Source: an uncultured Chthonomonas sp.
Lineage (GTDB): Bacteria > Armatimonadota > Chthonomonadetes > Chthonomonadales > Chthonomonadaceae
Length of the DNA stretch: 64,000 bases
Direction of reading: 5' to 3'
Assembly (NCBI GenBank): GCA_903859705.1
Contig: CAIONQ010000079.1
Span: forward strand, 1-64,000
Shown: positions 48,301-55,967 of the stretch, piece by piece
How the letters are laid out: every line of letters starts with the position of its first letter
How positions within the stretch are numbered: position 1 is the stretch's first letter
Notes under the pieces: model-generated
The model's input: only the letters and a program-made list of their open reading frames with translations
Database searches by the model: none
What the model was told of the DNA's origin: nothing
Program-made: the position numbers and the translations under genes

Positions 48301-50376
48301 AATATTTCCGCGAGCGCCAAAAGCTCGGAACGTTGTGTTTGGCGTTAAGGTTAAACCACTTGCGTAGCTTGTTCCGATGATATCCGTAAGAGGATCATTC
48401 TTCGAGCTAAAGAAGAGAGCCCACAGCCCATCGCCGTTACCCGTGGTGAGGTTATTATCAGGAGTAAGTGTGGGCACGTACACCATCTTATCCTGGGCAC
48501 CGGTAGTGTTATCGGTTACATAGCCAACCATGGGACTGCCAACGGGCATGGACATTCCGAGCACAGGTACCTGGACTGAAAGATTTGCCTGGAACAGAAC
48601 TTGCTGAGGCGTTGGGCCGGTACCAAGTTTGTTATCGCCAAATACGTTTGTACCCGAAATAGGATCTATGGGATTGATGTGCCATGCGTTGTTGGAATCT
48701 GAGGTGCTGCCGATAGCACTATCGTATACCAGCGTGAACAGAATTCCATCGGACAGGGTTGCGGAAGCTCCGCCAAATGGCTGGAGGCCATGCTGGTTTA
48801 TTAGAGCTGGTGCAAAATCACCGCCACTGCCACCACCTTCACCTACAACCGTGTATAGGAGTGCAGGCGATGTAGCCAGGGTGCCGTTAGCATTGCGTGT
48901 AAATGCGTTGTAGACCGCCGTGACGCCGTTGCTGCCTTGAATTGCCAACTGATCTATGGTGGTACCGCTGCTATTTATACTGAAGAGTGTGGGTGCACCG
49001 AATCTTACAGTACCGGAATTCCAACCCGCAACACCGGAGGCTGCCAGGTTAATGCGCCACACTTCATCATATGGTGAGCCGAGGGAGTAATCGATGATGC
49101 CATCATCCGCGTTGCCATCGTTATCAAGATCTTCGCCCGGCGACAGATCGTAACAATGCAGCACACTGGCGCCATCGACATAAAAGACGCAGTTTTTGTA
49201 GACGGCTGGGCCGGAATCCAGCGTTGTTGCAGCTGATGGGATAGATGACCAGCGGACGCCAAGGCCATAACCAATATCTTCCTGGCTGCTGCCTGTTCGG
49301 CGGGCATTAAATGCTCCGGTTGAAACCGTACTTGTCCAGGCAACTGTATTCAGTGCAAACTCGGCATCTACTAACTGAACACCCAGAAGGCTCTCGCCGC
49401 TTACGGCTCCCGTGTTGCCGTTTTCAAATACGACAGATGCGCCACCTGCATACGAGTTAACGCCGGTTACGATGCCAGCTGAGCTGATGATTATATGCCC
49501 GGCACCGTAGTCGCCCGCAGAAACAAGCGGCAGAGTGCCAGAATTCCCGCTTAATATAACGGGCGAAAGGATGCGTGGATTGAGGGGACCGCTAATTGGA
49601 TCGATGGCAATGTGCCTGTTGGGAGCCCCAGCCTGCCCAAGCGCCTGAACCGATGCAACCGAAATGGGGAACGGGAAGTTCACCATTGGATGATGCATGG
49701 TTGCAAGGGTTGGAGGATTGCCTGATACTACTGGGCCGCCATTAAAAGCTGCATCGATGAAGAACTGGTTCTGGTTATGATCGCCACCAGATTGAATATC
49801 AAAGCCGCCGAGATCTTCCAGCCAGACTGTTCCACCGGTATCAACATATTTGCGGAGCATATCTCGCTCTGCCGGGCTGAACCTGGCGGCGTTTGTATGG
49901 TACGCAAGCAGTACGACATCAAACTGCTGAAGATCGGTTTGAGTGATATTATCGAGATTTACTTCCCAATACGCGCCTATGTTCTTGGTGAGTGGAGCAC
50001 CAATTGCGAAAGCCGGATTGGAGAGCGTTGTATCCGTTGAAGTTGCATCTCGCGTGGTCCACCGCTGGCGAATGTCTCCGGTTATAGTGGATGCTGCAAG
50101 CGGATTAACAAATTCCCAGCCGGCGGGCTTAAGATCTGTTCGGCGATCCAGCAGGTAGAAGAAGTATGGCGCAGAGTTTTCCGGATATGTAACTCCACCG
50201 GAGGTAACAGTGGCTGCGTTAGATACAAGAACACACGCTTTGATCTGTCTCTTCGTGCTGGCGTAGCTGTGTGCATCCGCGCTTGCTGGCATACGTAGGC
50301 CGGAAAGCACCGTGGATACTGCCGCTATAGTCAATGTTGCCAGGCTCGCCAATATTCGGGAGCAGCGTCTCGTCAT
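45316..50376 (-). CDS. PilY1-like giant propeller protein with calcium-loop motif
   Basis: A 1686-residue exported protein with a signal near residues 8-34 (LASLATLTIAAVSTVLSG). Residues about 40-300 resemble the DUF4159/GATase-like fold (FDVVLLAYHTNAARFSPAERDMLRKYVDTGGTVWLEDLGG). Next come propeller strands, and near residue 415 a DLDNDGNADDG loop that matches the DxDxDGxxD calcium site seen in PilY1 and thrombospondin-type loops. PQQ-like strands recur (GNTLYYGTQHGSIAALDLSG near 1112), and NHL-like strands follow (VADTGNSRVMMTD near 1255, IADSGNNRLLELVD near 1333). The gene sits directly after the PilX-like gene, the position of pilY1 in classical minor-pilin operons. ATG at 50376 has AAGG eight bases upstream. 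Homology to PilY1 is inferred from context and architecture. Confidence 0.65.
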   Translation of the reverse strand: MTRRCSRILASLATLTIAAVSTVLSGLRMPASADAHSYASTKRQIKACVLVSNAATVTSGGVTYPENSAPYFFYLLDRRTDLKPAGWEFVNPLAASTITGDIRQRWTTRDATSTDTTLSNPAFAIGAPLTKNIGAYWEVNLDNITQTDLQQFDVVLLAYHTNAARFSPAERDMLRKYVDTGGTVWLEDLGGFDIQSGGDHNQNQFFIDAAFNGGPVVSGNPPTLATMHHPMVNFPFPISVASVQALGQAGAPNRHIAIDPISGPLNPRILSPVILSGNSGTLPLVSAGDYGAGHIIISSAGIVTGVNSYAGGASVVFENGNTGAVSGESLLGVQLVDAEFALNTVAWTSTVSTGAFNARRTGSSQEDIGYGLGVRWSSIPSAATTLDSGPAVYKNCVFYVDGASVLHCYDLSPGEDLDNDGNADDGIIDYSLGSPYDEVWRINLAASGVAGWNSGTVRFGAPTLFSINSSGTTIDQLAIQGSNGVTAVYNAFTRNANGTLATSPALLYTVVGEGGGSGGDFAPALINQHGLQPFGGASATLSDGILFTLVYDSAIGSTSDSNNAWHINPIDPISGTNVFGDNKLGTGPTPQQVLFQANLSVQVPVLGMSMPVGSPMVGYVTDNTTGAQDKMVYVPTLTPDNNLTTGNGDGLWALFFSSKNDPLTDIIGTSYASGLTLTPNTTFRAFGARGNIPWYAPSLPFAGQRTMLPRVHRTSNGVTTDLTYDPNGASANSFKIVSHLPAGIQNQHDTLVVVNPPINPGDTLSADYTVDWPSLPLKDLVSAATNPIVNRDVSNMFRVSRVANPYGNNANVTPLFFTGSAALSQDDNIYVNVGDAPAADRLYAYRNHFQDTSATIAGGGKPEGPAVRWMFFPNGPVPDEGIYSGSQGLPARLINSDTFNGTFNAVPKMIVSDLESIGTPAYSNGVIYQTSWAHMQYGTGGAVNEWDATVLMAYRSNPSLTFIPKQTDGSPIVMQDTSSNQANGQRTRPVTLEQIDIVHYVPGQRARTITLTEGTNFTVDYATSTVSIFNCQQGSSGDSFNLAEPFLVRQGGQTLGDLQYNANGYGLLDNVLWWMIVPMHTRRTGAVDPNAPVIPSLPDVQPASGPTVIGNTLYYGTQHGSIAALDLSGMPSDGSQASLYKSDGTLRLKTAPVQWDTVSNKGIDQAITNPPVGTTDVVVVSGPRGITTFDNQLTLITDNNRLIEVNHAGDAVWTMDATQTQTVVGGALGANGNIASAKISLARPAMAQHSNLNNYVVADTGNSRVMMTDKGGVVIWEIHSFSDGLHFLRPGDPFTLNSPMDVQTYTLIGSNAIAFTSPVTGNVYSYTGYYYSYHYLIADSGNNRLLELVDIYDANGNPIVMTSPGQPSVTMLHQLIYVSKTTSEQNKSYRYRTVTQFGVPTGPGTSSLFILSAVDNAAQGGGDPGFTGTTIPGVDASGSSIVILRRAAGVADGTLQARYTGLFNPNTGTHVPLNGISYATEFSTLDALGNTQLRVLICDANGCYETTSPEQAVVPGVKSGELIVVWALYATDYLKMTGRPLQGASIQRLGASDYYPATNMFYPHYLITNRYTGSDNIVAAFGNGLNLLNAAPSQVRGEVVEVRGDVYYNTAAYPSGYTSLAARLYANAGQMLVPNSATSAIVWMTPKETISPVPLQVPIKRAIGSPTSGGASTYILEQPTFSERPN

Positions 50377-50452
50377 GTTTCTCACCTTCTGGCTGCGGTT
50401 GTCACCGCATCTCAAACGGTAACGAATAACTCTCTAACTTAAAAGCGGTACA

Positions 50453-50472
50453 CCCGGAGGAACCCCTCCGGG
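50453..50472 (-). other. intercistronic hairpin before the PilY1-like gene
   Basis: Perfect 8-bp stem CCCGGAGG / CCTCCGGG with a 4-base loop in the gap between the PilX-like and PilY1-like genes. The following minus-strand bases (TGTACCGCTTTTAAG) are only partly T-rich, so partial termination or transcript protection are both possible. Confidence 0.5.
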
Positions 50473-50489
50473 CACTCGCTTCGAAATGG

Positions 50490-53400
50490 TTACGGTACTA
50501 CAGGGCTATCCGGCGGGCCGAAGTACAGCATGCCAGGGCATACTGGGAGCTTGGGCACTGCAGGAAGCGTTTGGAACACCGGGAACACACCTGCTACCGA
50601 CGGTGCAAAGTACCTTGCCCTGATTGCGCTATTCTGTCGCAGAGCGATAGCAGTAGCACCAGATCCGATCATATTGATATCGCATCTGCCCAGCCGAGGC
50701 TGGTAGTAGGGCAATGGAAGAGTTGGGTCGTAGATATATTCTATGCCCCTGCTCACACCATCCGCGATCTCTTTTGGAGTTCGGTTCTGCAGATGTTGAT
50801 CTGGAATACTGATGCCAGAAGAGCCATGTGTTGCAGGGATGTAGCCCCATCGGCTGAACCATGCAGCCTGATCTCCAGCAGAGGCGCTGTAGTTCTGTGA
50901 GATGGCACCGAAGAGTGTGATCTTCACATCCATTGGCTCGTTGTAGAACGGGAACGGCGTTCTGTGAACGTTGGAGCTATCCATAGGATCATAGATTGGG
51001 CGTGTGCCTGTTGCCAGGAAGTTAGCGCGAGTATCGTTAGGATTCTGGTTAAACGAATAACCGGGGATCACAAAGAACGAGCGCTCCTGTGCATACAGCA
51101 TTGCTTCTATTCTGATATCCAGGGGTGCCACCATGGTGCCGCTCATCAGGTAATCTTCTGTTTCGCTGAAGCCGGTTACACCCAGGCTGGTAACTGCTGC
51201 GGTTGCCGTTACATCCTTGGTGAAGTGGAAGACGTTAGCATCACCCAGCAACGAGAGCAGCGGGAACAGTGCGGTTCCACCGAAGTTCGGTGTAAACAGC
51301 GTTCCGGCATTTGTACCTGTTAGCGGGAATACACGCTGATCAAAGCCAGGGTTAACTTCTCTGGTGTCTCCAACGAAGGCACCGCCCTGATACCGCAGGC
51401 CAACTGGATACGTTTCTGCAGGAAAACCGTTGGGCATTACGCCCGGCCAACCACCAGCACCATTGAAGCGATACTGCGATGGTGCCGACGCTGGCAGTAA
51501 TCCCGATATATCGGCTGCCGGATTGATTGTAAGGTTGAACGCGGATGCGCCACCACCGGAGTTATTCTGGTTTGCAGCTTGCCGTACGAACATAAACAGT
51601 GGGCTAAGCGAGCCACCTACCCGATAGGTAGCCGGGTTTACACCGAATGCTACTTCAGGATCGAATGATTGTGTATCTGTTGGCAGGCCAATGTACTGCA
51701 GATCGGCATTGTTAAGCTGCTGCGTCCACGCTGGGCCCTGGCTGGGTGGCGCCATGAACATTGTGGTGTTCAGGGTCACATAGTCCTTGGCGAGAATGGA
51801 GCATGTAGAAGCGCGCTCATACGTAATGCCACCGGCATCTTTGTAACCATCGGTTCGGATAATGTTGCCATCAATATAGGCGGTTCCCCCACTCACGATT
51901 GTGAGGTGAACTCGGCCAAGATGATCGCCACTTGCGCTTGTGGCATCACTAACGGCGCCATAGTAACCTTTAACACGTACGTTACCTTCGGCCATAAGCA
52001 CCAGGTTTACACCGTAAGACTGCTTATCTCCGGGGAAGGTACCGGTGCGCGGAATAGCTCCAGCAGTACCTGCGGGTGCATCGCCATCATTGGCAAGCGC
52101 CGGCAGTGTGGCTACCTGGCCATCCGGGAAGGTGTAACTAATTGGGCCGAGCCTACGCAGGGGAATATCTACAACATTACCACCACTAGCGGTTACGCCT
52201 GTGCCATCTGGCTTGCGGAAACTCTTGCCATCACTACGGGTCATGCGGATATGATCACCCAGCAGTTCCACCAGTACGCCTGGTGGCCGATAGAACGGGC
52301 CACTCCAGTAATGCTGAGCAAACGTTGCTCGCGGGTTCAGCCAATCGGCACGCAGGGAGTATCCGCCGGTTCCGTTAGCCGTTTCTGGCTGCAGATCGGA
52401 ATTGTTATCAACCCATACACCCGTGCCCCACCCATAAAAGCCTGTATTAGTAGCGCCGTTCCAGGTTCCTGAGTACATAGTTGCTGCGCGGTATCGGTTA
52501 ATGCCGCTGCCGGCCACTACGCCATCGATTGTAGGAACATCGAGATACGGAATTGCGCGCTGATAGCCATAAACATCTGGTGCCTGGCTGCCATCACGAA
52601 CAATGCCCCCGAATGATACAAACTGCGGGCTGGAACTTGGGAATACGAAGTTGTTTGTTTGGGTACTGCCAACTGGCGGGCCAGTTGTCGGCGTTGTAAC
52701 CGTTACCTGTTGATCCTGATCATTCAGAATGCCATCTACAAGGACATCCTGGTTGGGTGCCAGCACGATATCAGCAGAAGCAAGAATGTTCTCGTTTGAG
52801 ATATTAGGATCGCCGCCACGCGGCCCCTCAAAGAAGCGGATCTCGCCACCGAGGCGCAGCACGCCATTGGAACGGATGGGCGCACCAAACAGGACATCCG
52901 TGCCATTTGTACCGAATGTGCTGCCCTGAATGGCAGGATCGCCAAGTACCATTGCGGTATCTGCGTAGCCCTGGCCGGCACCGCCCTGAACACTGTTTGT
53001 AACGGCAGGAATACCCAGGAAGTTATCGTAGCTTCGGTGATCCTTGCCGGTAAACCAGAACAGGTAGTCTGTAAGGCCTATCTGCTTGTAGGCGATAAGC
53101 TCGCGGCGCTGCCGTGGCGCGTTGCCATTAGCGGCAAACACGGTTGGGTCGAAGCCCTGTGCGAGATCGCCAGGTCGGCCGACGGCTTCGATGCGCATGT
53201 ACTGTGAGCGTGGATCATCTGGCTTGGGATCGTAAACTACGCGAACCAGTGCACGACCCCCCTGGAAGAACAGTCGGGTGAAGCCCTGCTGAAGCCAGCG
53301 GTAATCCGGATCTGTAACCCCATTGTTAGGGCCAATGGGTGTTGTGGGATCTGGACGCCAGTCGGCACCTTCCGGGCTGGAAGTGAAGTTTGTATCGCAG

Positions 53401-53606
53401 TAGCGAATAGCGGCTTCGGCAAATGACTCTGCGCTTTGATTTTGTTTGCTGCGTGCGGCAGCATTGAGGTTTCGGCCAATCTGAGCAACAAATATGCCGC
53501 CGATGAGTAGCAGCACGAACATTATTGCTATCGCCACAACGAGCATCTGGCCGCGTTTCGCGGTGTTTCTGGCCGATATGGTTCTTGTGCGATTGTTTTC
53601 AGACAT
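50490..53606 (-). CDS. PilX-like giant minor pilin/assembly protein
   Basis: A 1038-residue protein with a basic start, KRGQMLVVAIAIMFVLLLIGGIFVAQIG as the membrane helix, and an alpha-helical stalk rich in Ala and Gln (AAARSKQNQSAESFAEAAIRYCD). This is the PilX_N pattern. Position +5 after the putative Gly cleavage site is Val instead of the Glu of most pilins, as in GspK-like tip subunits. The remaining 950 residues are beta-rich. They include strands like GNVRVKGYYG and GTAYIDGNIIRTDGY that could form a beta-helix. Classical PilX is about 170-200 residues, so this is five times larger. ATG at 53606 has GGGAG eleven bases upstream; 53663 is an alternative. It lies between the PilW-like and PilY1-like genes. 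Confidence 0.68.
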   Translation of the reverse strand: MSENNRTRTISARNTAKRGQMLVVAIAIMFVLLLIGGIFVAQIGRNLNAAARSKQNQSAESFAEAAIRYCDTNFTSSPEGADWRPDPTTPIGPNNGVTDPDYRWLQQGFTRLFFQGGRALVRVVYDPKPDDPRSQYMRIEAVGRPGDLAQGFDPTVFAANGNAPRQRRELIAYKQIGLTDYLFWFTGKDHRSYDNFLGIPAVTNSVQGGAGQGYADTAMVLGDPAIQGSTFGTNGTDVLFGAPIRSNGVLRLGGEIRFFEGPRGGDPNISNENILASADIVLAPNQDVLVDGILNDQDQQVTVTTPTTGPPVGSTQTNNFVFPSSSPQFVSFGGIVRDGSQAPDVYGYQRAIPYLDVPTIDGVVAGSGINRYRAATMYSGTWNGATNTGFYGWGTGVWVDNNSDLQPETANGTGGYSLRADWLNPRATFAQHYWSGPFYRPPGVLVELLGDHIRMTRSDGKSFRKPDGTGVTASGGNVVDIPLRRLGPISYTFPDGQVATLPALANDGDAPAGTAGAIPRTGTFPGDKQSYGVNLVLMAEGNVRVKGYYGAVSDATSASGDHLGRVHLTIVSGGTAYIDGNIIRTDGYKDAGGITYERASTCSILAKDYVTLNTTMFMAPPSQGPAWTQQLNNADLQYIGLPTDTQSFDPEVAFGVNPATYRVGGSLSPLFMFVRQAANQNNSGGGASAFNLTINPAADISGLLPASAPSQYRFNGAGGWPGVMPNGFPAETYPVGLRYQGGAFVGDTREVNPGFDQRVFPLTGTNAGTLFTPNFGGTALFPLLSLLGDANVFHFTKDVTATAAVTSLGVTGFSETEDYLMSGTMVAPLDIRIEAMLYAQERSFFVIPGYSFNQNPNDTRANFLATGTRPIYDPMDSSNVHRTPFPFYNEPMDVKITLFGAISQNYSASAGDQAAWFSRWGYIPATHGSSGISIPDQHLQNRTPKEIADGVSRGIEYIYDPTLPLPYYQPRLGRCDINMIGSGATAIALRQNSAIRARYFAPSVAGVFPVFQTLPAVPKLPVCPGMLYFGPPDSPVVP

Positions 53607-53664
53607 AGCGTATGTCGCTCCCTGCATCCTGTATGTTGGTACTGAACAGTTCTTAGATGACATT

Positions 53665-55881
53665 TTAGTGTTGCAGGTTCCTTACTTTAACCTTATCTGT
53701 AAGGCGTGTCACCTGGGGTTTGCCAGAACCGATATCATACAGCCGCATCTCCAGAGTGAAGTTCATCAGATCACGGGTCATGTAATCAAATTTGACAACA
53801 TCACCGCTCTGGTTCATCTGGAAGTTGTAATACACTTCAACTGGATCCGCGGTTGCGCTACCATCGACGATGCCCGTTGCCGGGTTCGTTTTGAAAATCG
53901 GCAGCATATGATCACCAACGGCGGGCTGTGCCGTGGTAGGATCTGTGCCGTTATTAATGGTTAGGTTACCTGCGTTGTACTGAGAGCCATCTGGCTGATT
54001 ATCGAATTCTACGTAGCCGGCCAGCAGGCTTGGGGGCGTTGAACCGGTAACACCGCCAGGAATATTGGCATTGTTTACGTAGTTAATTTTGTACTGGTTG
54101 GGACCAGTGAAGCCACTCGCAGCCGATACGCGAGTGTACTGTACGCGATGACCGTAGTGTGTGCCGCGGCGTTGATCTGGGCCAAATATCTGCTCGGTAC
54201 CCGGAACTATTGATACTGTAGCCAACCCGCTTGCTGGATTGAGCGGCGAGATGATTCCGGCCAGGTTCAGAGTTGGGTACCCCGTGCTGGAGAGCGGCAT
54301 GGCAGTAAGCATAAGGAATCTTCTTGCGCCCGGACCAAGGGGACCAAATGCCGAGTATGCCGTGTTAATATCGTTGGGACTGTACCTCTGTGGTGCAGGC
54401 GCGAAGGCTGGCGACGGCCCATGCACAACTGTGGTTGAAGGATACGCGAACGATACCAGCCCCTTATTGCTACTTACAGTAAAACCAAGCTGTGTGCTGG
54501 GGTTATTGAACACACCGTTTGCCAGCTGCGGGCTTACATCTGGCAGGGCATCCGGGTTGGGCAAAGCCGCACCAGGTGCTATACCGGTAATGTGAACGAT
54601 GCGGAAGGCAGCATTTGCCGCGCTGTAGTAGCCTTCGTACAGATCCAGCGGATTTCGCTGTGTGGGATCTGTGCCAGAGCCGTTATCTCTATACAGGAAA
54701 ACGCGGTAGTTGCTGGACCAATGATCGTACTGCGATACAAAGGTTGGTGAAATAGGATAGGGCGACTCGTTGCCTGAGTTATCCAGGTTGGTAGCTACAC
54801 CCGGATCATTCTGCACAAAAGCCGGCTTGAAAGTAGCGAGCGGGCTAATAGTTGGCAGCTTGGTAACGGGATCGTACACAACCGCATTGGTAAGGCTATC
54901 ACGTAGCAGGGAAAGCAGATCTACCTTATCTGTGCGTACCAGCGAGGTAGATACCGCTCGCCAGTTCTCCCAGATCTGAACTTTGCCATCTCCATTGAGG
55001 TCTTTCCAACCCGGAACAGCCCAGAGTGTGGACCCTGCACCGGCTTCTTTACCGCCTGCAAGCGAATTATCGTAGAAGAAGTTTGGATCATGTAGGATGA
55101 TTGGAGCTGTCTTCGTGTCATCGGGTGCAGTGATATCCGTACCGGTGTGAAACAGCTTCAAGTTTGGAATGAAGTGCTGCGTATTTGCCGGATCTGGGAT
55201 ATAGGTGGTGACTTCTGCCTTGTACAGTGTTATCGGATTGTGGCTATCGCGAATCTTGCCCGTTGGGCGCAGGTTCGCTGCCGTGTTGGCGTATTCGTAA
55301 TAATTGAAATACGGCTTTAGAGGCGTGCCATTCTGGCTCAGGATGCCGGGGCCAGATACATTGTTTGCGGTTGCGAGAAACAGCTTGCCGAGCAGGATGC
55401 CATTGGCAAGTGGCAGCGCAACTCCCTTTTGTTCCGGAGCCGCTGAATCTGTGTATGGCATACCGGTTGTTGGATCGATTGGCAGTGCCACGGATCCATT
55501 TGAAAGGTATGGATTCTGATCCAGCGAGTGAGCCGGCGGCACATACTCCATCTGGGTGAACAGCGTGGGTACCACCACTGTAGCGCCGGTGCTATCGGTA
55601 GTCCAGATATTGACAGGGTTGCCTGTTGGATCCATCACATATTGTGCGGACGACAGGATCTGGCTAACCTGCGACATGGCATCTCGCGCAGCTGCCTGGC
55701 TTTCTGTTTGTGTGGTTGCGCGGCTCGTAAGCTCAATGCTGCTTATCAGAGGTTTAAACACGATAAGCATCAGGATCGAGGTAAGCGCGATAACTACCAG
55801 CAGTTCGATCAGCGTAAATGCGGATCGGCGTGTGGCCAGCGCTCTGGTTCTCGATATTCTTTTTTTGAGGTTGCAGTTCAT
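53665..55881 (-). CDS. PilW/PulJ-like large prepilin
   Basis: A 738-residue prepilin with a 21-residue basic leader and class III signal RRSA-FTLIELLVVIALTSILMLIVFKPLI. The residue before the cut is Ala instead of Gly, and Glu5 is present. The helix continues as SSIELTSRATTQTESQAAARDAMSQVSQILSSA, the PilW/PulJ pattern of an amphipathic stalk. The 650-residue globular part has no recognised domain. Typical PilW proteins are 200-350 residues. It ends at LTDKVKVRNLQH, with the next gene starting 58 bases downstream. Its order in the array (after the PilV-like, before the PilX-like gene) supports the assignment. Confidence 0.75.
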   Translation of the reverse strand: MNCNLKKRISRTRALATRRSAFTLIELLVVIALTSILMLIVFKPLISSIELTSRATTQTESQAAARDAMSQVSQILSSAQYVMDPTGNPVNIWTTDSTGATVVVPTLFTQMEYVPPAHSLDQNPYLSNGSVALPIDPTTGMPYTDSAAPEQKGVALPLANGILLGKLFLATANNVSGPGILSQNGTPLKPYFNYYEYANTAANLRPTGKIRDSHNPITLYKAEVTTYIPDPANTQHFIPNLKLFHTGTDITAPDDTKTAPIILHDPNFFYDNSLAGGKEAGAGSTLWAVPGWKDLNGDGKVQIWENWRAVSTSLVRTDKVDLLSLLRDSLTNAVVYDPVTKLPTISPLATFKPAFVQNDPGVATNLDNSGNESPYPISPTFVSQYDHWSSNYRVFLYRDNGSGTDPTQRNPLDLYEGYYSAANAAFRIVHITGIAPGAALPNPDALPDVSPQLANGVFNNPSTQLGFTVSSNKGLVSFAYPSTTVVHGPSPAFAPAPQRYSPNDINTAYSAFGPLGPGARRFLMLTAMPLSSTGYPTLNLAGIISPLNPASGLATVSIVPGTEQIFGPDQRRGTHYGHRVQYTRVSAASGFTGPNQYKINYVNNANIPGGVTGSTPPSLLAGYVEFDNQPDGSQYNAGNLTINNGTDPTTAQPAVGDHMLPIFKTNPATGIVDGSATADPVEVYYNFQMNQSGDVVKFDYMTRDLMNFTLEMRLYDIGSGKPQVTRLTDKVKVRNLQH

Positions 55882-55967
55882 GCCTGTCTCTGCCTTATTC
55901 TAAGGTGGAGCTGGGCGCTATAGTGCACGCGCCGCCCATTTGGTTCTTAGTTGTGGATGCCTGCGCC

